Shown piece by piece: positions 45,501-57,100 of a stretch of DNA of 64,000 bases; the first letter of the stretch is position 1, and the number at the start of each line of letters is the position of its first letter. This DNA is from Mesostigma viride. Its lineage: Eukaryota; Streptophyta; Mesostigmatophyceae; Mesostigmatales; Mesostigmataceae. The stretch lies in the NCBI GenBank assembly GCA_009746045.1, contig RPFO01001842.1, forward strand, positions 26,642-90,641, written 5' to 3'. Under the pieces are notes generated by a model. That model made no database searches. It was not told the origin of the DNA and was given only the letters and a program-made list of their open reading frames with translations. A program made the translations under genes and the position numbers.

Positions 45501-47941
45501 GAATAGGTAGAACAGGTGCCTATAGGGGCAAGCGATGGGGATGGCACCGTGCACACCGCACACAGAGATAAGGGGAAGAATAGGTAGAACAGGTGCCTAT
45601 AGGGGCAAGCGATGGGGATGGGCACCGTGCACACCGCACAAAGAGATAAGGGGAAGAATAGGTAGAACAGGTGCCTATAGGGGCAAGCGATGGGGATGGC
45701 ACCGTGCACACCGCACACAGAGATAAGGGGAAGAATAGGTAGAACAGGTGCCTATAGGGGCAAGCGATGGGGATGGCACCGTGCACACCGCACACAGAGA
45801 TAAGAGGAAGAATAGGTAGAACAGGTGCCTATAGGGGCAAGCGATGGGGATGGGCACCGTGCACACCGCACAAAGAGATAAGGGGAAGAATAGGTAGAGC
45901 AGGTGCCTATAGGGGCAAGCGATGGGGATGGGCACCGTGCACACCGCACACAGAGATAAGGGGAAGAATAGGTAGAGCAGGTGCCTATAGGGGCAAGCGA
46001 TGGGGATGGGGACCGTGCACACCGCACACAGAGATAAGGGGAAGAATAGGTAGAGCAGGTGCCTATAGGGGCAAGCGATGGGGATGGGCACCGTGCACAC
46101 CGCACACAGAGATAAGGGGAAGAATAGGTAGAACAGGTGCCTATAGGGGCAAGCGATGGGGATGGCACCGTGCACACCGCACACAGAGATAAGGGGAAGA
46201 ATAGGTAGAGCAGGTGCCTATAGGGGCAAGCGATGGGGATGGGCACCGTGCACACCGCACACAGAGATAAGGGGAAGAATAGGTAGAACAGGTGCCTATA
46301 GGGGGGAGAGGACATGGGTGCCTATAAAGGGACAAGGACATTGATTGTTCGCAGTCTCTTTTGAGCCACTTCATTAGGACGGCTATGGCCTATGTTCATA
46401 GTGGTATTGAACAATGGTTTCAATGAAGATACTGAATCATATGGACATACACAATGGCCACTTCTCAACTTACCCAAGCAGCCACGTGGCGGTCTGGTCT
46501 GCTTGTGTAGGTTGGGAGGTGGCCAAAGGAACAAGCACATCAAGGTGCGATGGCTGATAGCGTAGCCATATATATATATATATATATATGATCGGCTATA
46601 TAGTTGTTTTGTCGTGGTATCTCTTGTTAGCGTTTTACGTGGGTGCCTTTACTCTGCTGTAAGTAATTATATATTTTAATATATATATATGATAGGCATA
46701 CTAGCCAATCGTATCACACATTTACTATCTATATAAAAGATAGACATACCAACCAAGTGCATAATGCATGTACTACGTATAATGCATGTACTACGTATAT
46801 TCTTTGAGGAGGTCAGCGGCCAGCGCCTGGCAGGGCACCCACCGCATCCTCCACCGTGTTGCACAGCTTGAGTTCAAGCGGGAAGGCGACGCGGTAGGAT
46901 AGCTTCTTGTGCCTGCAGGTACACATAGTCACGGGGATGGAATAAGGACTACTTAGGGATTTGTAGAAAAGGACAGCTTCTTGTGCCTGCAGGTAGATAC
47001 AGAAGTGAAAATGTTGCAAGAATGAAACCACCTGGGGGCATGTACAGCAGGACAGCTGCTTGTGCCTGCGGGTCATCAAAGATGAACAAGGGGTATACAG
47101 GGTTCCAAGCGACTTCCTACTCCCTGATTGGGTGATCCTTGCAGGGGCAGGCCTAAAGGACCCACACATGTCGAAGCTCGGGAATGAAAAGACAATGTAA
47201 CATAAAAGAGGCTAAAGAAATCATGGATCAGGAAAGATGGGCACATCTTGAGAGGGATGCACAAGAAGAATCAGGGAGGATCAGAAGAATCAGGAAGCCA
47301 CACTAGGCATGGAAGCCCTGGCCTAGGAGTTCTCGGCACCTGATGGGTGCCTACTCACTGCCCAGTGTGTCACTTAAGGCATCAACAAATGGCAACTGGA
47401 GATCGGGAAAATGCAACTAAATGAATCCCAATCGGGCATTTACCAAAGTTACGTCAGGGGCAGGGGGGAAAAAAAACTCGAGGAACAATCACCCATGATG
47501 GCCCGATGATGGGCCATCAGCCGATGGCCCCATGATGGCCCCATGATGGCCCCATGATGGCCCCATGATCGCCGTTCCCACATGCGCGCTCTGATGCCTA
47601 GCATGCATAGCTTTGTTTCCATGTTTATAACCCATTGGCAGTCGGTCCGCAGCGGGCTTGTCTTACCAGCTCTCTCCACACCAGATGATGCCCTCATCTG
47701 GCCAACACTTTCATAATAATGATAATAATAATACAATATTATAAACAAGCACTTTCATAATATTATATTACAATATTATTATCATACAGTATAGTTACAG
47801 TAGTACAACATTCTTATGACCCTCAACTGTCATTACCGCCATCTTCCCTCACCGGCCCAGCTCCTCGATGTACTTGAAGCGCTTGAGGTGGAGCGCGAGC
47901 ACCTTGGGCGGCTGCTTGACGCGCATGCGCTTGGTGGCTTC
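42535..47941 (-). CDS. USP12/USP46-type ubiquitin carboxyl-terminal hydrolase, last five exons
   Basis: Deubiquitinase of peptidase family C19, closest in motif to animal USP12/USP46 and plant UBP3/UBP4. Exons, minus strand: 47941-47853, 46912-46843, 44817-44709, 44038-43977, 42603-42535 (stop TAG). All junctions are GT..AG and the phases match (89, 70, 109, 62, 69 nt). Order: [22 protein letters not shown] (the family's RMR...HLKRF block); [37 protein letters not shown] with the catalytic His of GHY; HDLWLLFDDDNVEV with the Asp-rich end of the catalytic box; and [12 protein letters not shown]. The N-terminal half (Cys box and zinc-binding CxxC pairs) is not between 47942 and 48127. It should lie beyond the satellite that fills the rest of the window, or is lost. 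Introns are swollen by minisatellites and by copies of the exon edges. Confidence 0.92.
43184..43280. repeat. 16-bp minisatellite in USP intron
   Basis: Five full units and one partial unit of GAGCCTCTGTGGGCAA in the intron 42604-43976. Open frames through it on both strands are artefacts. Confidence 0.95.
44394..44640 (-). repeat. tandem copies of the USP exon 3' edge (decoy splice donors)
   Basis: The real exon end at 44709 reads GTGGCTCCTCTTTG/GTGCGTG on the minus strand. The same edge with flanking intron recurs at about 44611-44640 (CTCTTG/GTGAGTGC), 44507-44536 (CTCTTTG/GTGAACATC) and 44394-44420 (CTCTTCG/GTGAGTGC). Spacing is about 90-113 bp, with further shared intron sequence (ACTAGGAACACGT). 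Each copy keeps a GT donor. This implies repeated tandem duplication across the exon-intron junction. Confidence 0.8.
44875..45015 (-). repeat. tandem copies of the USP exon 5' edge (decoy splice acceptors)
   Basis: The real acceptor is CTCGCAG/CCGGACACCACCTACTC at 44817. Upstream in the intron the same edge recurs at 44875-44912 (CTTGCAG/CCGGACACCGCCCACTC, acceptor kept) and 44982-45015 (CTGCGG/CCGGTCACCGCCCACTC, AG lost). These are 78 and 107 bp apart and share the pyrimidine-rich stretch. Together with the donor copies at 44394-44640, this exon has copies of its own boundary on both sides. Confidence 0.8.
45390..46305. repeat. 78-bp minisatellite, about 12 units, in USP intron
   Basis: Units of 76-79 bp marked by CACCGTGCACACCGCACACA, AGATAAGGGGAAGAATAGGT and GTGCCTATAGGGGCAAGC, in the intron 44818-46842. 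Minor variants (GAACAGG/GAGCAGG, CACAAAGAG/CACACAGAG, loss of a G in GGGCACC) shift the frame between units, so the long open frames across it on both strands are not coding. Confidence 0.95.
46597..46680 (+). mobile_element. 5'-truncated 3' end of the restriction-like-endonuclease LINE in a TA repeat
   Basis: The segment ending ACTCTGCTGTAAGTAATTAT...TTTTAA matches the 3' UTR of LINE copy 1 (a 22-bp identical block, 10284-10305 reversed). It is flanked by TATATATATGATCGGC (46581-46596) and ATATATATATGATAGGC (46681-46697), a near-perfect duplication of a TA-repeat target. It lies in the intron 44818-46842 of the USP gene. Confidence 0.6.
46973..47076 (-). repeat. copies of the next USP exon 5' edge (decoy acceptors)
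   Basis: The real acceptor at 46913/46912 reads CCTGCAG/GCACAAGAAGCTATCC. The same block recurs upstream at about 46973-47000 (CCTGCAG/GCACAAGAAGCTGTCC, AG kept) and 47049-47076 (CCCGCAG/GCACAAGCAGCTGTCC, AG kept). Spacing is 73-76 bp. Confidence 0.8.
47507..47575. repeat. 11-bp tandem repeat and palindrome in USP intron
   Basis: Four to five units of ATGATGGCCCC, preceded by the palindrome GGGCCATC-AGCC-GATGGCCC, in the intron 46913-47852. Confidence 0.85.
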
Positions 47942-47955
47942 CTGCGGGTACCATG

Positions 47956-48001
47956 TTGGGTTTAGGGTTTGGGGTAGGGGTTTGGGGTTTGGGGTTTAGG
48001 G
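47956..48001 (+). repeat. telomere-like G-rich patch with G-quadruplex potential
   Basis: Reads GGGTTTAGGGTTTGGGG, TAGGGG, TTTGGGG, TTTGGGG, TTTAGGG: mixed TTTAGGG and TTTGGGG units, close to plant-type telomere repeats. It starts only 15 bp from the acceptor of the USP exon at 47941 and ends 127 bp before the satellite. On the transcribed (minus-strand) RNA it is C-rich and could act as the pyrimidine tract. Seven G-runs would allow a quadruplex on the plus strand. Confidence 0.75.
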
Positions 48002-48045
48002 ACACCATAGAACACGCCACGATATTGGCTGACTGTGGCATACAG

Positions 48046-48070
48046 GGCGTGCGCTTGGTGGCCTCGGGTC
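48046..48070 (-). repeat. partial copy of the USP exon 5' edge
   Basis: GAGGCCACCAAGCGCACGCC on the minus strand is a diverged copy of the exon start GAAGCCACCAAGCGCATGCG at 47941. It lies between the telomere-like patch and the satellite. The preceding AG is not kept. It is followed on the plus side by a 12-bp tandem duplication (CACGAGGTAACC, twice). Confidence 0.65.
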
Positions 48071-48127
48071 AACTAAACGAGCACGAGGTAACCCACGAGG
48101 TAACCGCGGTAAGCATACGCCGAACCC

Positions 48128-51100
48128 CACATGAACACACGGCTGGCTAGGTGTTCATGTGCAGCTGATGCCACATGAACACACGGCTGGCTAGGTGTTG
48201 ATGTGTAGCTGATGCCACATGAACACACGGCTGGCTAGGTGTTCATGTGTAGCTGATGCCACATGAACACACGGCTGGCTAGGTATTCATGTGCAGCTGA
48301 TGCCACATGAACACACGGCTGGCTAGGTGTTCATGTGTAGCTGATGCCACATGAACACACGGCTGGCTAGGTATTCATGTGTAGCTGATGCCACATGAAC
48401 ACACGGCTGGCTAGGTGTTCATGTGCAGCTGATGCCACATGAACACACGGCTGGCTAGGTGTTCATGTGTAGCTGATGCCACATGAACACACGGCTGGCT
48501 AGGTATTCATGTGTAGCTGATGCCACATGAACACACGGCTGGCTAGGTGTTCATGTGTAGCTGATGCCACATGAACACACGGCTGGCTAGGTGTTCATGT
48601 GCAGCTGATGCCACATGAACACACGGCTGGCTAGGTGTTCATGTGCAGCTGATGCCACATGAACACACGGCTGGCTAGGTGTTCATGTGTAGCTGATGCC
48701 ACATGAACACACGGCTGGCTAGGTGTTCATGTGTAGCTGATGCCACATGAACACACGGCTGGCTAGGTGTTCATGTGAGCTGATGCCACATGAACACACG
48801 GCTGGCTAGGTGTTCATGTGCAGCTGATGCCACATGAACACACGGCTGGCTAGGTGTTCATGTGCAGCTGATGCCACATGAACACACGGCTGGCTAGGTG
48901 TTCATGTGCAGCTGATGCCACATGAACACACGGCTGGCTAGGTGTTCATGTGTAGCTGATGCCACATGAACACACGGCTGGCTAGGTGTTCATGTGCAGC
49001 TGATGCCACATGAACACACGGCTGGCTAGGTATTCATGTGTAGCTGATGCCACATGAACACACGGCTGGCTAGGTGTTCATGTGTAGCTGATGCCACATG
49101 AACACACGGCTGGCTAGGTATTCATGTGTAGCTGATGCCACATGAACACACGGCTGGCTAGGTGTTCATGTGCAGCTGATGCCACATGAACACACGGCTG
49201 GCTAGGTGTTCATGTGTAGCTGATGCCACATGAACACACGGCTGGCTAGGTGTTCATGTGTAGCTGATGCCACATGAACACACGGCTGGCTAGGTATTCA
49301 TGTGCAGCTGATGCCACATGAACACACGGCTGGCTAGGTGTTCATGTGTAGCTGATGCCACATGAACACACGGCTGGCTAGGTGTTCATGTGCAGCTGAT
49401 GCCACATGAACACACGGCTGGCTAGGTGTTCATGTGTAGCTGATGCCACATGAACACACGGCTGGCTAGGTGTTCATGTGTAGCTGATGCCACATGAACA
49501 CACGGCTGGCTAGGTGTTCATGTGTAGCTGATGCCACATGAACACACGGCTGGCTAGGTGTTCATGTGCAGCTGATGCCACATGAACACACGGCTGGCTA
49601 GGTGTTCATGTGTAGCTGATGCCACATGAACACACGGCTGGCTAGGTGTTCATGTGTAGCTGATGCCACATGAACACACGGCTGGCTAGGTGTTCATGTG
49701 CAGCTGATGCCACATGAACACACGGCTGGCTAGGTGTTCATGTGTAGCTGATGCCACATGAACACACGGCTGGCTAGGTGTTCATGTGCAGCTGATGCCA
49801 CATGAACACACGGCTGGCTAGGTGTTCATGTGTAGCTGATGCCACATGAACACACGGCTGGCTAGGTGTTCATGTGTAGCTGATGCCACATGAACACACG
49901 GCTGGCTAGGTGTTCATGTGTAGCTGATGCCACATGAACACACGGCTGGCTAGGTGTTCATGTGTAGCTGATGCCACATGAACACACGGCTGGCTAGGTG
50001 TTCATGTGTAGCTGATGCCACATGAACACACGGCTGGCTAGGTGTTCATGTGCAGCTGATGCCACATGAACACACGGCTGGCTAGGTGTTCATGTGTAGC
50101 TGATGCCACATGAACACACGGCTGGCTAGGTGTTCATGTGTAGCTGATGCCACATGAACACACGGCTGGCTAGGTGTTCATGTGTAGCTGATGCCACATG
50201 AACACACGGCTGGCTAGGTGTTCATGTGCAGCTGATGCCACATGAACACACGGCTGGCTAGGTGTTCATGTGTAGCTGATGCCACATGAACACACGGCTG
50301 GCTAGGTGTTCATGTGTAGCTGATGCCACATGAACACACGGCTGGCTAGGTGTTCATGTGTAGCTGATGCCACATGAACACACGGCTGGCTAGGTGTTCA
50401 TGTGTAGCTGATGCCACATGAACACACGGCTGGCTAGGTGTTCATGTGCAGCTGATGCCACATGAACACACGGCTGGCTAGGTGTTCATGTGTAGCTGAT
50501 GCCACATGAACACACGGCTGGCTAGGTGTTCATGTGTAGCTGATGCCACATGAACACACGGCTGGCTAGGTGTTCATGTGCAGCTGATGCCACATGAACA
50601 CACGGCTGGCTAGGTGTTCATGTGCAGCTGATGCCACATGAACACACGGCTGGCTAGGTGTTCATGTGTAGCTGATGCCACATGAACACACGGCTGGCTA
50701 GGTGTTCATGTGTAGCTGATGCCACATGAACACACGGCTGGCTAGGTGTTCATGTGTAGCTGATGCCACATGAACACACGGCTGGCTAGGTGTTCATGTG
50801 CAGCTGATGCCACATGAACACACGGCTGGCTAGGTGTTCATGTGTAGCTGATGCCACATGAACACACGGCTGGCTAGGTGTTCATGTGTAGCTGATGCCA
50901 CATGAACACACGGCTGGCTAGGTGTTCATGTGTAGCTGATGCCACATGAACACACGGCTGGCTAGGTGTTCATGTGTAGCTGATGCCACATGAACACACG
51001 GCTGGCTAGGTGTTCATGTGCAGCTGATGCCACATGAACACACGGCTGGCTAGGTGTTCATGTGTAGCTGATGCCACATGAACACACGGCTGGCTAGGTG

Positions 51101-54100
51101 TTCATGTGTAGCTGATGCCACATGAACACACGGCTGGCTAGGTGTTCATGTGCAGCTGATGCCACATGAACACACGGCTGGCTAGGTGTTCATGTGTAGC
51201 TGATGCCACATGAACACACGGCTGGCTAGGTGTTCATGTGTAGCTGATGCCACATGAACACACGGCTGGCTAGGTGTTCATGTGTAGCTGATGCCACATG
51301 AACACACGGCTGGCTAGGTGTTCATGTGCAGCTGATGCCACATGAACACACGGCTGGCTAGGTGTTCATGTGTAGCTGATGCCACATGAACACACGGCTG
51401 GCTAGGTGTTCATGTGTAGCTGATGCCACATGAACACACGGCTGGCTAGGTGTTCATGTGTAGCTGATGCCACATGAACACACGGCTGGCTAGGTGTTCA
51501 TGTGTAGCTGATGCCACATGAACACACGGCTGGCTAGGTGTTCATGTGTAGCTGATGCCACATGAACACACGGCTGGCTAGGTGTTCATGTGTAGCTGAT
51601 GCCACATGAACACACGGCTGGCTAGGTGTTCATGTGTAGCTGATGCCACATGAACACACGGCTGGCTAGGTGTTCATGTGTAGCTGATGCCACATGAACA
51701 CACGGCTGGCTAGGTGTTCATGTGTAGCTGATGCCACATGAACACACGGCTGGCTAGGTGTTCATGTGTAGCTGATGCCACATGAACACACGGCTGGCTA
51801 GGTGTTCATGTGTAGCTGATGCCACATGAACACACGGCTGGCTAGGTGTTCATGTGTAGCTGATGCCACATGAACACACGGCTGGCTAGGTGTTCATGTG
51901 TAGCTGATGCCACATGAACACACGGCTGGCTAGGTGTTCATGTGCAGCTGATGCCACATGAACACACGGCTGGCTAGGTGTTCATGTGTAGCTGATGCCA
52001 CATGAACACACGGCTGGCTAGGTGTTCATGTGCAGCTGATGCCACATGAACACACGGCTGGCTAGGTGTTCATGTGCAGCTGATGCCACATGAACACACG
52101 GCTGGCTAGGTGTTCATGTGCAGCTGATGCCACATGAACACACGGCTGGCTAGGTGTTCATGTGTAGCTGATGCCACATGAACACACGGCTGGCTAGGTG
52201 TTCATGTGTAGCTGATGCCACATGAACACACGGCTGGCTAGGTGTTCATGTGCAGCTGATGCCACATGAACACACGGCTGGCTAGGTGTTCATGTGTAGC
52301 TGATGCCACATGAACACACGGCTGGCTAGGTGTTCATGTGCAGCTGATGCCACATGAACACACGGCTGGCTAGGTGTTCATGTGTAGCTGATGCCACATG
52401 AACACACGGCTGGCTAGGTGTTCATGTGTAGCTGATGCCACATGAACACACGGCTGGCTAGGTGTTCATGTGTAGCTGATGCCACATGAACACACGGCTG
52501 GCTAGGTGTTCATGTGTAGCTGATGCCACATGAACACACGGCTGGCTAGGTGTTCATGTGTAGCTGATGCCACATGAACACACGGCTGGCTAGGTGTTCA
52601 TGTGCAGCTGATGCCACATGAACACACGGCTGGCTAGGTGTTCATGTGCAGCTGATGCCACATGAACACACGGCTGGCTAGGTGTTCATGTGCAGCTGAT
52701 GCCACATGAACACACGGCTGGCTAGGTGTTCATGTGTAGCTGATGCCACATGAACACACGGCTGGCTAGGTGTTCATGTGCAGCTGATGCCACATGAACA
52801 CACGGCTGGCTAGGTGTTCATGTGTAGCTGATGCCACATGAACACACGGCTGGCTAGGTGTTCATGTGTAGCTGATGCCACATGAACACACGGCTGGCTA
52901 GGTGTTCATGTGTAGCTGATGCCACATGAACACACGGCTGGCTAGGTGTTCATGTGTAGCTGATGCCACATGAACACACGGCTGGCTAGGTGTTCATGTA
53001 GCTGATGCCACATGAACACACGGCTGGCTAGGTGTTCATGTGCAGCTGATGCCACATGAACACACGGCTGGCTAGGTGTTCATGTGTAGCTGATGCCACA
53101 TGAACACACGGCTGGCTAGGTGTTCATGTGTAGCTGATGCCACATGAACACACGGCTGGCTAGGTGTTCATGTGTAGCTGATGCCACATGAACACACGGC
53201 TGGCTAGGTGTTCATGTGTAGCTGATGCCACATGAACACACGGCTGGCTAGGTGTTCATGTGTAGCTGATGCCACATGAACACACGGCTGGCTAGGTGTT
53301 CATGTGTAGCTGATGCCACATGAACACACGGCTGGCTAGGTGTTCATGTGTAGCTGATGCCACATGAACACACGGCTGGCTAGGTGTTCATGTGCAGCTG
53401 ATGCCACATGAACACACGGCTGGCTAGGTGTTCATGTGTAGCTGATGCCACATGAACACACGGCTGGCTAGGTGTTCATGTGTAGCTGATGCCACATGAA
53501 CACACGGCTGGCTAGGTGTTCATGTGTAGCTGATGCCACATGAACACACGGCTGGCTAGGTGTTCATGTGTAGCTGATGCCACATGAACACACGGCTGGC
53601 TAGGTGTTCATGTGCAGCTGATGCCACATGAACACACGGCTGGCTAGGTGTTCATGTGTAGCTGATGCCACATGAACACACGGCTGGCTAGGTGTTCATG
53701 TGTAGCTGATGCCACATGAACACACGGCTGGCTAGGTGTTCATGTGCAGCTGATGCCACATGAACACACGGCTGGCTAGGTGTTCATGTGTAGCTGATGC
53801 CACATGAACACACGGCTGGCTAGGTGTTCATGTGCAGCTGATGCCACATGAACACACGGCTGGCTAGGTGTTCATGTGTAGCTGATGCCACATGAACACA
53901 CGGCTGGCTAGGTGTTCATGTGTAGCTGATGCCACATGAACACACGGCTGGCTAGGTGTTCATGTGTAGCTGATGCCACATGAACACACGGCTGGCTAGG
54001 TGTTCATGTGCAGCTGATGCCACATGAACACACGGCTGGCTAGGTGTTCATGTGTAGCTGATGCCACATGAACACACGGCTGGCTAGGTGTTCATGTGTA

Positions 54101-57100
54101 GCTGATGCCACATGAACACACGGCTGGCTAGGTGTTCATGTGTAGCTGATGCCACATGAACACACGGCTGGCTAGGTGTTCATGTGTAGCTGATGCCACA
54201 TGAACACACGGCTGGCTAGGTGTTCATGTGTAGCTGATGCCACATGAACACACGGCTGGCTAGGTGTTCATGTGTAGCTGATGCCACATGAACACACGGC
54301 TGGCTAGGTGTTCATGTGTAGCTGATGCCACATGAACACACGGCTGGCTAGGTGTTCATGTGTAGCTGATGCCACATGAACACACGGCTGGCTAGGTGTT
54401 CATGTGTAGCTGATGCCACATGAACACACGGCTGGCTAGGTGTTCATGTGTAGCTGATGCCACATGAACACACGGCTGGCTAGGTGTTCATGTGTAGCTG
54501 ATGCCACATGAACACACGGCTGGCTAGGTGTTCATGTGTAGCTGATGCCACATGAACACACGGCTGGCTAGGTGTTCATGTGTAGCTGATGCCACATGAA
54601 CACACGGCTGGCTAGGTGTTCATGTGTAGCTGATGCCACATGAACACACGGCTGGCTAGGTGTTCATGTGTAGCTGATGCCACATGAACACACGGCTGGC
54701 TAGGTGTTCATGTGTAGCTGATGCCACATGAACACACGGCTGGCTAGGTGTTCATGTGTAGCTGATGCCACATGAACACACGGCTGGCTAGGTGTTCATG
54801 TGTAGCTGATGCCACATGAACACACGGCTGGCTAGGTGTTCATGTGTAGCTGATGCCACATGAACACACGGCTGGCTAGGTGTTCATGTGTAGCTGATGC
54901 CACATGAACACACGGCTGGCTAGGTGTTCATGTGTAGCTGATGCCACATGAACACACGGCTGGCTAGGTGTTCATGTGTAGCTGATGCCACATGAACACA
55001 CGGCTGGCTAGGTGTTCATGTGCAGCTGATGCCACATGAACACACGGCTGGCTAGGTGTTCATGTGTAGCTGATGCCACATGAACACACGGCTGGCTAGG
55101 TGTTCATGTGTAGCTGATGCCACATGAACACACGGCTGGCTAGGTGTTCATGTGAGCTGATGCCACATGAACACACGGCTGGCTAGGTGTTCATGTGTAG
55201 CTGATGCCACATGAACACACGGCTGGCTAGGTGTTCATGTGTAGCTGATGCCACATGAACACACGGCTGGCTAGGTGTTCATGTGTAGCTGATGCCACAT
55301 GAACACACGGCTGGCTAGGTGTTCATGTGTAGCTGATGCCACATGAACACACGGCTGGCTAGGTGTTCATGTGTAGCTGATGCCACATGAACACACGGCT
55401 GGCTAGGTGTTCATGTGCAGCTGATGCCACATGAACACACGGCTGGCTAGGTGTTCATGTGCAGCTGATGCCACATGAACACACGGCTGGCTAGGTGTTC
55501 ATGTGCAGCTGATGCCACATGAACACACGGCTGGCTAGGTGTTCATGTGTAGCTGATGCCACATGAACACACGGCTGGCTAGGTGTTCATGTGCAGCTGA
55601 TGCCACATGAACACACGGCTGGCTAGGTGTTCATGTGCAGCTGATGCCACATGAACACACGGCTGGCTAGGTGTTCATGTGTAGCTGATGCCACATGAAC
55701 ACACGGCTGGCTAGGTGTTCATGTGTAGCTGATGCCACATGAACACACGGCTGGCTAGGTGTTCATGTGTAGCTGATGCCACATGAACACACGGCTGGCT
55801 AGGTGTTCATGTGTAGCTGATGCCACATGAACACACGGCTGGCTAGGTGTTCATGTGTAGCTGATGCCACATGAACACACGGCTGGCTAGGTGTTCATGT
55901 GTAGCTGATGCCACATGAACACACGGCTGGCTAGGTGTTCATGTGTAGCTGATGCCACATGAACACACGGCTGGCTAGGTGTTCATGTGCAGCTGATGCC
56001 ACATGAACACACGGCTGGCTAGGTGTTCATGTGTAGCTGATGCCACATGAACACACGGCTGGCTAGGTGTTCATGTGTAGCTGATGCCACATGAACACAC
56101 GGCTGGCTAGGTGTTCATGTGTAGCTGATGCCACATGAACACACGGCTGGCTAGGTGTTCATGTGTAGCTGATGCCACATGAACACACGGCTGGCTAGGT
56201 GTTCATGTGCAGCTGATGCCACATGAACACACGGCTGGCTAGGTGTTCATGTGCAGCTGATGCCACATGAACACACGGCTGGCTAGGTGTTCATGTGCAG
56301 CTGATGCCACATGAACACACGGCTGGCTAGGTGTTCATGTGCAGCTGATGCCACATGAACACACGGCTGGCTAGGTGTTCATGTGTAGCTGATGCCACAT
56401 GAACACACGGCTGGCTAGGTGTTCATGTGTAGCTGATGCCACATGAACACACGGCTGGCTAGGTGTTCATGTGCAGCTGATGCCACATGAACACACGGCT
56501 GGCTAGGTGTTCATGTGCAGCTGATGCCACATGAACACACGGCTGGCTAGGTGTTCATGTGCAGCTGATGCCACATGAACACACGGCTGGCTAGGTGTTC
56601 ATGTGCAGCTGATGCCACATGAACACACGGCTGGCTAGGTGTTCATGTGCAGCTGATGCCACATGAACACACGGCTGGCTAGGTGTTCATGTGTAGCTGA
56701 TGCCACATGAACACACGGCTGGCTAGGTGTTCATGTGCAGCTGATGCCACATGAACACACGGCTGGCTAGGTGTTCATGTGAGCTGATGCCACATGAACA
56801 CACGGCTGGCTAGGTGTTCATGTGCAGCTGATGCCACATGAACACACGGCTGGCTAGGTGTTCATGTGCAGCTGATGCCACATGAACACACGGCTGGCTA
56901 GGTGTTCATGTGCAGCTGATGCCACATGAACACACGGCTGGCTAGGTGTTCATGTGTAGCTGATGCCACATGAACACACGGCTGGCTAGGTGTTCATGTG
57001 CTGATGCCACATGAACACACGGCTGGCTAGGTGTTCATGTGCAGCTGATGCCACATGAACACACGGCTGGCTAGGTGTTCATGTGCAGCTGATGCCACAT

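Noticed and set aside
45177-46344. Several open frames of 60-190 aa on both strands
   Set aside because: They cross the 78-bp minisatellite and change frame between units; intronic and antisense to the USP gene.
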